From the NCBI RefSeq assembly GCF_014839805.1, contig NC_051120.1, positions 2,976,001-3,040,000 on the forward strand: 64,000 nucleotides of DNA. The letters run 5' to 3'. The first letter of the stretch is position 1, and each line of letters starts with the position of its first letter. The stretch comes from Manduca sexta. Its lineage: Eukaryota; Arthropoda; Insecta; Lepidoptera; Sphingidae. The position numbers and the translations under genes were made by a program. This document shows, piece after piece, positions 55,666 through 64,000 of this stretch. The notes beneath the pieces were generated by a model. That model searched no databases. It was not told where the DNA came from and saw only the letters and a list, made by a program, of their open reading frames with translations.

Positions 55666-57576
55666 CAACATCATTTAGATACCGATAATGAATGACATTT
55701 GCGATTCGATACCGACATCAAACCAATAATTACATTGAGATGCCTCCATAAATCTAGACTTCACTCCCCCTATCAATTAATTCACTAACTCTGGTAATTT
55801 TATTATTATCGTCCACTTAATAGTCCCCACAAATCGGATAACCGAGATATATCGTTCAATCGACTTTAATCTAGGGCCAGCAGAGCAAATTGCAACGACA
55901 TAGTTATATAATGGTCTTACAGTTGTTAATTAAGCTTTACACCTGGTATAATTAATCAATTGTAGTGTTTAGCTTTGTTCAATTGGCAAGCGTCGCATGG
56001 TAATTTGTCGAGTGATTATTCATTGAGATTGATTTTTTCTTGATTGGAGTTTTCAGTTCTGTTTGATTTAATTATTTGATTGTTATACTATAGCAGGTGT
56101 TTTAATGGTGTATTATCAAAGAGTTCCAAATTGAACGGAAATTGTTAAGATTGTCATATAGAAATATTGTGCTCATGAGACGGTTACTCAATGTACCGTC
56201 AATTAGCAAAACGCCCAGATAAAATACCAAATTTTTTTCATATCGTGGTTTACACGTTTTTAATGTTATTTTTGATTTAATATCTAGCGACGCTGTGACA
56301 TCTTGTCACACGGATATTTCAAATAAGGCAACTTATTACCAATTAATAATAACTTTTGGAGCACAAATTTGGTTCTTTTATCCGGTCTATAACTAACTAT
56401 ATTGTCTTTGTGTATTATAAAAGGATTTTCTCCATGAATCCTCTGGTATGACATTTTAGTCTAGACACGCCGATTATAATAAATTCTTTTACGACTTTTC
56501 AATCCAAGTCAACAATTTGACATTTTTTTAATGAAAAATTTATAGGCTTTTATGTTTTTTAAGTTAAAAATTTGTATTAAATTCCTTGTTTGGAATCTGT
56601 GTTATCAACATTCTACTTATAATTTAGAAATACTCGGTATTCTGTATACCTTAATTTGTATTATTTTCATTACCAACCATGATGTAAAACACAGCACAGT
56701 AGAGACCATAATGATTAGCGGCCAACGTCTTGCAAAGTGCCACGACACTAAGTTTGGCCAAGTCCACTTGTAAACACGATAGTTGCCTACCCACAGCTAT
56801 AAATTCGATAAGTGTACTAAAATCAATTGTTAATTAAGTTTCGACACAGGTATTTTGTTACACGCAGGGTTGGTTCTAGTGGACATTTTATCACCCACTT
56901 CACAAATATGAAATACTTCGTGTTCTGTCTTGTAAGTTTTCCTTATTAGTCTCAAATTACTAATTTATTACATGAAAATGTTTGTCCAGTATTTGTAAAT
57001 GGTTAGTTCTAGATATGGAACATTGCCACACGTTTTATAAAATTGATTTTGGTTTAAAGTTATCGCGTAAAAAGTATTGGCTCATGTTATTCAGAAATCA
57101 ATTCAATTTTTGCGTACATAAATAAGAAAATTATTTATACGATGTAATAAATTAAAAAATAGTTTCACACAATGTTATACTAATTATCTAACTATAGGTA
57201 GAGTAATAGGTGCAATACAAATTACCTCAGAACAGCTTTTCTTAACTTTTTTCAATCCATGAATCCTAGGAATTCAAGGACCTTCTTAAAAAAACCAACA
57301 ATACATTTCTGACCATTTATTTTAGTACTACAAAATAACAAAAAATATATAAAAATACGTTAAAGTGAAAGTTGGTGCTACTTTATTGCAACTAAATTAG
57401 TAATATTTGGGTTGATGTTATAACTAAGATGTAATCTCAAATCGGATTCCACTTGTAATGTGTGTCTTTTCTGAGCAAATTTGGGATACCATAAACATCT
57501 CAGTAAAATACATTATAGTCGATTTTCGAAAACAATTATTGATTTGTCCAAACAGTCTAATACGACATTTCTATTA
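55666..57576. other. Unassigned AT-rich sequence
   Basis: No gene seen. 56165-56260 is one copy of a dispersed repeat shared with 60020-60113. Confidence 0.4.
56165..56260. repeat. Dispersed repeat, copy 1 (pair with 60020-60113)
   Basis: GTTACTCAATGTACCGTCAA, TTAGCAAAACGCCCAGATAA and CATATCGTGGTTTACACG correspond in order to text at 60020-60113. Type unknown; no termini seen. Confidence 0.65.
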
Positions 57577-57700
57577 ATCACAGGAAGTCCACTGCTGAAC
57601 ATAGACCTCCTCAAAAACTTTCCATGCGGACCTGTCAAAAGCGTCATGCATCCATCGTGTTCCTGCAAACTTTATTAAATCGTATAAAAAAACATTAAAA
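57577..57700 (-). mobile_element. LINE 3' end with open ORF2 C-terminus
   Basis: The minus-strand frame reads FAGTRWMHDAFDRSAWKV, then FEEVYVQQWTSCD and a stop: the best-preserved C-terminal piece of this LINE family in the window. The usual ATG-repeat tail is short or lost. Upstream the frame runs into the neighbouring SINE-A, so the 102-codon frame is a composite. Confidence 0.75.
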
Positions 57701-57744
57701 ATCGACCTTGAGCATAACAGTCTAATACAGACCAGAATACACGT

Positions 57745-57972
57745 ACTCACGCCTTTAATCTTCGAAGGGGTAGGCAGAGACGCAACTGGTGCATCCACTT
57801 TCCACCGTGTGAATTTCGTCCCATGATGTGATAGAGGCAAGCTTATTACTATATCGGGCAAATTGCGAGGGCTGATACTCATTAATAAAACCCAGTATCA
57901 CTGCCTGACACAGGAATCGAACCCGAAACCTCAGAACTGTAGTTGTTCCATAATAACTACGCCACCGAGGAG
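57745..57972 (-). mobile_element. SINE-A copy, moderately diverged
   Basis: ATCTTCGAAGGGGTAGGCAG, TTTCGTCCCATGATGTGATA, B box GGGTTCGATTCC and head CCTCGGTGGCGTAGTTAT on the minus strand. Confidence 0.88.
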
Positions 57973-58477
57973 AATACTTTTACCAACATCACAGCCAATA
58001 CAATGTTGGTACTATTCCACATATCAAAGACTCGTTAGCAGTGACGCTTCCTTGCTTCTTAAATCGTTCAATTTTAATTAGCCAAGTTGTCACGACTTTC
58101 TACTCGTTTATATAAGGTAATTATAAACTATAGTGAAGATGTTACTCGGCTGGCAGTATCGAGTCTTGGGCAATAAATTAATTTCAATTTATTACTTGGA
58201 TTTACTTTCGTTTTGCATTTAAAGCGCTTAAGATCTAAAATGGCATGATAAAGTGCTGGTGGATTTGCAGTCAAATGAATAATGACCACCGTATATGACA
58301 TAATACAACTCTATTTTAGTTTTTTACGTGGTTTTTCAGTGCACATAAAAACAGTGTTTTTCGATTTTGGTAGAATATATTTTATATTCACCCGGAAAGC
58401 GACCATCCTACACAAGGTGTTGAAACCCGCTATAATGGCCCACGTACGTGTGTCACGTTCCGGGATCAGCCTGTGTA
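57973..58477. other. Unassigned sequence
   Basis: Opposing short frames at 58282-58500 have no domains. Nothing else recognised. Confidence 0.4.
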
Positions 58478-58640
58478 TCATCATCATCATCACTACCTAG
58501 TTGGAATAAGCCGACATAATCATGTCGACTGCTTAGGGCAATCATCACTCATCAGTCGACATTCTATCGGATACCACTCCATTTACCATTAGATGCAGTA
58601 GGATCCCATTGACATGGCCGTAGAAAAGAGAATCCATTTT
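58478..58640 (+). mobile_element. Retroelement 3' remnant next to (ATC)n
   Basis: (ATC)5 at 58478-58492, then CATTCTATCGGATACCACTC and CATTTACCATTAGATGCAGT, similar to the 3' end at 55262-55402 in opposite orientation. Also contains the inverted pair CGACATAATCATGTCG (58512-58527). Confidence 0.5.
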
Positions 58641-60019
58641 GGGAAATAAAATAGATATCTTTCAACCACTACATCAAGTAAAATTGGTTCTAAACTATAC
58701 AAGTCTTGTAGTGAGCTAAATTATTTTCGCTGCGCTTAGAGTAATGTCTAACATCCTTTTACGATCGCAGCTCAATCATCGAAAACAATTCTCAGAACAA
58801 TTTCAGAGCCATAATATTATAATTCACTTTATATTTTAACGTGAAAGTCGGTGAATGTAGTTGATAATATAATATAGTAATTTGTAATGTGTTTTATAGT
58901 TTTTTTTTAAATTATTTATGTATTTATATGTACAGCCGTCTACCTACATTCAAGATAAGTACATACTTTTATATGTAATTGTGTTAAATTATTGTTATTA
59001 TCTACTAAAATTTTCATTCAAAATATTAGTTTTGCCCAATCCCTTTGAATTGAAAGGTGGCTACATTCTTGTATCTCAGTCGACGTATTTATTTCATATT
59101 GTTAAAGCAATTAATATCTAATCCAAAACTTCGTTGTCTTCTTTATGTTAATAAGCACAAGAAAGTAAATTACCCTCATATCTTCATAAACTGTAATATC
59201 CATTTCCAATATTACTAACAGATCGTATTCAAATCCAATTAACAACAAATATAATGATCGTTATCTCTTAATGTGTTGATTGTTTCACAATCATTGCTAA
59301 CGTACACCGACTACCGTCTTATCTACAGAACTCTTGTACGCAATTATCTTTAACAAGCGGTAGGTGTGATCGGGGCTTTATAGGTCACGTTATGGTGGTT
59401 TCCGTAAATGTTTCAGTAATTTATAGTTTAAAAGATGTCAACATTAAAATCAGAATATATGCCAATAATTTTGTTTGGTCTCTACGATTTCATTTGCGTA
59501 TTTTTTAAAAATAATTATATGTCTTACTTTTGGATTCGGTCTTGTAAAAGGGACCCAAATTCCATCCAAATCCGTTCAATTATATCAGCATTTATCCAAA
59601 CATTTCAAAAAATCGTACTGATAATAATAATACTTAAAAAATACCATAACAATTGCCAACACAAAATCGATTCACTATTTACTGTAATGCCACAACTATT
59701 AGGGCTAAGTGCCTCTGTTCTGCTCGCAGTACAAGTCACATGTTAAGTGGCCCTTTAATAAAATTTTAGTACCGACAAACGTTGGGTTGCCACGTTGGAT
59801 TTAAATTTGTTGGAGCCAGGTGTCCTGGAAGAATATGGACAATTGCATTATATGTATCATTGGCGTGGTCACAGGTTACTTGGGCTAAGAGGTTTCGAGT
59901 TCAATTTTCGTGCCGAACAAAAAATTTTGCAAGTTCTGATTCCATAAAATACCTTAATAGGCAAAGAGTTATAAGAATATATAGAGTGGGCATTGGGAAG
60001 CATGTCATAAAAAAAATTT
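58641..60019. other. Unassigned AT-rich sequence
   Basis: The 103-codon frame at 59435-59746 is hydrophobic and isoleucine-rich with no recognisable domain. Treated as chance. Confidence 0.4.
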
Positions 60020-60113
60020 ACGCTCTTGCGATTGTTACTCAATCTACCGTCAAATAGCAAAACACCGATGTAAAATACTTCATATTTTTTTATATCGTGA
60101 TTTTCTAATAGGA
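60020..60113. repeat. Dispersed repeat, copy 2 (pair with 56165-56260)
   Basis: GTTACTCAATCTACCGTCAA, ATAGCAAAACACCGATGTAA and TATATCGTGATTTTCTAA match the copy at 56.2 kb in order and spacing. Confidence 0.65.
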
Positions 60114-60862
60114 ATTGCTGCCCCATTTTTGATCAATTTTTCTGTTGCTTTTACGAAAGAATTTATCTATATTATTTACTATTACTTATAGAATAATTAT
60201 TAAAATCGAGCATGGTAAAATACCCGATGGTCTGAGCTTGCGATTGAGGTCATTTTTAAATAAGGACATCAAAAATCTGTCTAAGAAATAGGATTAACCA
60301 ATACGTTAATTAAGATATAACAATTTCTTTATATCAATACTTTTTTGTTAATATTTATTTAGTTCGAAATTTGAACTTTTTTATTTTACATCTATGGTTA
60401 GAATACTTATGGTAAAGTGTTGTTTTCAAAAAGATAACTATATGGTTTCATTTTTTAATGCAATATCGAAACGACCTGTACAACGTTCTTCAATAACTAA
60501 GAAACCGAGTGACCTTAGAAAGTGGAAGTAACATGGCATTATTAGTAACATTTACTGTCCACGAGAGACCTGTTGGTCTTGTAAGACCTCGGTCTTGCTA
60601 GGTCACGTTTAATAGACAATGCCTAGATTTTATGTCTTAATTTAAACGCAGCGGAAACATTATGTTCGCTTTTGAGTTACTTGAGAATGTCATTAGGGGT
60701 CAGTTTGGGGTGCACTATTTACTCTAACTACTTGATACTATCTTTTTCTAAAAGGATCCGTAAACAATGTAAATATGCAATGAAAGGTAATTATTTTCAT
60801 TAATTTACGTTTTGTTATAGAGTGATGCATTCTATAATAGTTTCGTAATCTTATAATAACTT
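60114..60862. other. Unassigned sequence
   Basis: 60380-60479 resembles the right end of MITE-1 (TTATGGTAAAGT, TTTCAAAAAGATAACTATATG, ending CGACCTGTA). Otherwise nothing recognised. Confidence 0.45.
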
Positions 60863-61100
60863 GACTGCTTCTGTGACGTAGGTACTTGTACTGCATGCTC
60901 GGTACGGCAGCGCTCTGAGGTCTTGGATTCGAATCCCGGGCCGGGCAAAGTAAAATTTGGGTTCTTCTGAGTTATTAGCCTGGAGCCTGGAATTTGTACC
61001 TAATATGAAGATAGGCTGGCCCCCTATCACATCATGCATCGGCACATATATGTCGAAAAATACTTGTCTTTTTACACCTTCGATAATAAAAGGCGTGATT
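60863..61100 (+). mobile_element. SINE-A copy, plus strand
   Basis: Head GACTGCTTCTGTGACGTAGG, B box GGATTCGAATCCCGGGCC, then GGCAAAGTAAAATTTGGGTT, GAGCCTGGAATTTGTACC and CCCCCTATCACATCATGCAT, with 3' block CCTTCGATAATAAAAGGCGTG. Moderately diverged. The overlapping frames are SINE sequence. Confidence 0.9.
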
Positions 61101-62969
61101 GTCAATTGTTTTTTGGTTTTTATACTATTTATTTATATACCTTCATAATTGTACTCTCCATTACAAAGCAAAGAAGGTTGAGTATTATCTCAATTTGGAC
61201 TTCACTTACACTATAATTATGCTAATAGATGCTATAAACCACTTTAATCCATTTAGATCTTAATTTAAATACAAATAAGGCTCCGTTTCACGTTCACTTT
61301 ATTGTTATAGGTCTTTTGGAGTCCTCTATAAAGTCTAAAAGGTATGTCAACATCGTAGGTTTGAGTTCTAGAATGTAAATCTCTTTTATGTTTTAATTTA
61401 AAATGTATTGACTCAGTTTATGCTAGATACGGCTGTAAGCAGGAACAACAATCTAAGACGTAAAAGGTACTTCCAGATTTTAAACTCTAATAATAGCGAA
61501 CAATACTATTTCACTAATTTCAACTTTTAGATCTAACGAACAGCGCCACCTATCGGATTTAAAATCACTCTCGCAAAATTTAATTAAAATCTGTTAGTTG
61601 GTTTCCGTGGTTAAAGAGGACACGTGGGCCTAGTATTAGGTTATTGTACTATGCCTATAACTTTTGTTTCTCTTTACATTTAAGGTGAATTAAAACTAAA
61701 TTTTTAAAATTTCTAATTTTAAAGGCTCGTAATTGGCTTATCTGTTGTATTCATTTCGCCTTATAATTGTTAGCTGTGAGCCACCCAAATATAAATAATA
61801 AATTGGAAGTTTTTAGATTTGATTCCCGGAGCAGGCAACAATCTATATCGACGGTTGAATGACTTAAGCGACATTTTTTTGCGACACTAAGTTTTATGCA
61901 TATTCATTATTTCTATGCTTTTTTTTTACCTAGTTAATTTTTAAAAAAAATGTCATTAAGTCAGTTAGCCTTTCAACCATCCACATGATTTTTTATAAAA
62001 TTATTTGCTCGGGATAAAAGACGGTTCCAAAACAATAAGAATATATCCTATCTTCGTAACTTTCTACTAACTCATAAAAATAATGATGGTATTACATACT
62101 CTTGAAGACTAAAGATATTAGTAGCGAAATTCTCCTGTGTTCTTAATCATGTTAACCGATAGGTAGTAGATAAATTATTAAAACAGCGGTTATTAAAAAA
62201 GTCCATAAAATTCTTTAAACTGTTAATATAATAAAAACTATATTTGTCGTTAGTGAGATAAACAAGACTTTAAAAAAATCCTAGCGTTACGAATATTTAT
62301 TTTCAGCTTCTTATGAGTGTTTTTTTTTTGCAGGGCAAAGACGAGTTATCGCTACTAACACTTGGAGAGTGTATGGGACGGTTATGTTGGTTTAATCAGT
62401 CTTACAACGCAATGTAGGTTCTCGGGATTATAGCATCAGCCGAGCAAGGATTGGACCGTTCTCTTACAAGGGCCTTACCGTTCATATCGCACTGCTTGAT
62501 GCTTGTTGGATGTTTTAAAAAACTTTACTTACTAACAGTGGTGAAGTGTCTATAATATAATGCAATTCCCACCGATATCCTTTTCGTTTTTTATGTAAAA
62601 TCTAATTATCATTAGAATGATTTGCAGACCACAATTATGTTTGTTTTCGGCAAATTTCACTCTTCCCCACTGCTTACTGATAACGATCAAATGAGCAATC
62701 GGGCTTATTTTCCTCTCCTGCTGAACAAAAATACTCAAAAATCTTGTAAAAGCTTTTACAACAAAATGTATTTTTGTTCAAACCTAGACTTTTTGAGAAA
62801 TGTCTGATTCTTAACCACTGCAACAACACGTAAAATATTGAAGGTCAGGACAAAATGGTCGGCGTTTGATTATAGGGAAAGTTTCGATGTAGTGACGTTA
62901 TAATCTCGTACGACGCCGCCGTTTTCACGATCGCACACACTTCGCACAAGTTGCCGTGAAAATTACCGG
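61101..62969. other. Unassigned AT-rich sequence
   Basis: An HLE-like scrap at about 62005-62050 (GCTCGGGATAAAAGACGG) and a B-box-like GATTTGATTCCCGGAGC near 61819. A CpG-richer patch is at 62905-62965. No gene recognised. Confidence 0.4.
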
Positions 62970-63117
62970 CAAAATAGGGATGAGAGATCATTTTTACGTT
63001 GTTAATATTTGGATGAAAATTAAGTAGGCATTCGTGCCAATTCTGGTCAAATAGGGTTGAGAGATTTTTATGTTGATAATATTTGTACGAAAATTAAGTA
63101 GGCATTCGTGCCAATTC
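62970..63117. repeat. 74-77 bp tandem duplication, two copies
   Basis: AAATAGGG.TGAGAGAT...TTAATATTTG recurs with GAAAATTAAGTAGGCATTCG then TGCCAATTCT at 63015 and 63089. The second copy lacks a few bases (TTTTTACGTT versus TTTTTA). Confidence 0.9.
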
Positions 63118-63341
63118 TAAATTGGCGTCAAGGGGTTGTCAATGGATATAAAAAAAACATTACATTCATAAAAACAGTTCTTACTCGCTTTTCAGTAATA
63201 AAAATGTTTCTATAAACAAATTTCACTGATGGTAGGTCTCTCACAATATGGAGAGTCCGTATGGGTAGGTAATAGGTATCACCGCAATGTTTATCTCTAC
63301 CGCCAAGCAGCAGTATGTAATGTTTGAAGGACATTGTAGCC

Positions 63342-63520
63342 AGTGTAACTACTGGACATAATAAGACTTAACTTCTCATGTCCCAAGATAGCGAGCGCAT
63401 TAGAATACCAAACAATACTTTGTAATTCAAGGCATTGGATGGTGTTTCTGCTATTTATGGACGGTCGTATAGCTTACCATCAGGCGAAAGGCAAGCTACC
63501 GTCATTCAAAACAATAAAAA
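63342..63520 (+). mobile_element. SINE-J copy 3
   Basis: GTGTAACTACTGGACATAAT, CTTCTCATGTCCCAAGATAG, ACTTTGTAATTCAAGGCATT, TATTTATGGACGGTCGTATA and CTTACCATCAGGCGAAAGG, with tail CAATAAAAAAAAG. The best preserved of the three copies. Confidence 0.8.
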
Positions 63521-64000
63521 AAAGTGCAAATCTTCACTTACTGCGAAAAACAAACCCATACATAATAATTTTACAACCTACTCTATATTTGCGGAAAGAG
63601 CACTACATTGCACAGTGAGTCGACAAGTTGCTAGAACAAATTAACCTTATACACTAGCTGTACCATTCGAAGAATGTGAAAATAAACACTACACTTGCTT
63701 TTCAAATACAACATTACCTCGAACTATCGGTGCACTGTGCACTAGTTTAAGCAAATATAAAATCTTACGAGTTTTGTATTGTATAATATTCTATTTTTAA
63801 AAATACCTTAAAATTACTGGTCGTAAAAATGTACTGGGATGCGCAAAAATATATTTACAAGCCAGTTATTTAAAAATCGAAATGGTATATGTAGTTACAT
63901 GAGGCCACAATATCGCGTTAAATAAATTTTCTCACTGTATAAGTTATTACCCTACATTACTGTACCGAACAATACCCTAAATATACGACGTGGGCGCCAT
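63521..64000. other. Unassigned AT-rich sequence
   Basis: No gene or repeat recognised up to the window end. Confidence 0.4.

Noticed and set aside
57574..57882. 102-codon minus frame as one protein
   Set aside because: Its first part is SINE-A sequence and only its last ~30 codons are LINE ORF2; a composite of two repeats.
1..64000. An undescribed multi-gene defence, biosynthetic or toxin system
   Set aside because: Searched both strands for clustered conserved frames and found none; coding evidence is limited to one exon candidate, one tRNA and transposon remnants.

Overview
The window is nuclear DNA of a moth or butterfly (Lepidoptera), almost entirely intergenic or intronic. Evidence: AT-rich, gene-poor sequence packed with families typical of lepidopteran genomes. 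These are tRNA-derived SINEs with A/B boxes, Helitron-like elements ending in a GC hairpin plus CTAG, LINE 3' tails whose open frame ends VQQWTSC, and A/T-rich MITEs. The species cannot be fixed from the sequence. Family labels used here (SINE-A to -E, SINE-J, HLE, MITE-1 to -4) are mine.

Genes. Two host features have real support: a complete tRNA-Ser(GCT) gene at 40255-40336, and one candidate first coding exon on the minus strand at 10528-10647 (28 codons, in-frame upstream stop, acceptor AG and donor GT). No other open reading frame looks like a conserved host protein. CpG-rich islands at 31.2-31.5 kb (NRF1-type palindrome) and 36.0 kb (perfect RFX X-box palindrome) are the best promoter or enhancer candidates.

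Mobile DNA, left to right. 0-16 kb: SINE-A, SINE-C, LINE-tail and HLE copies around the exon. 17-23 kb: HLE copies, a 17-copy 52-bp minisatellite, and a 231-bp LINE insertion with a perfect 12-bp target-site duplication (TSD). 23-30 kb: SINEs with clean TSDs, a 17-bp hairpin and a TA-flanked MITE. 37.9-38.8 kb: a 930-bp TTA-flanked Harbinger-like element with the start of a possible transposase frame. 39.5 kb: a full-length SINE-B beside the tRNA gene. 43.8-44.9 kb: a short non-autonomous copia-type LTR retrotransposon with both LTRs, PBS, PPT and TSD, whose interior keeps only gag pieces and the RNase H tail. 46-49 kb: two HLE copies each split by a different MITE, and a SINE-C nested in a SINE-A with both TSDs readable. 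49-64 kb: mostly unassigned AT-rich DNA with scattered older repeats and two short tandem duplications.

I see no gene cluster or multi-gene system. What stands out is the legible history of mobile elements: nested insertions, internally deleted but mobilised elements, and repeated insertion into one spot of an HLE.
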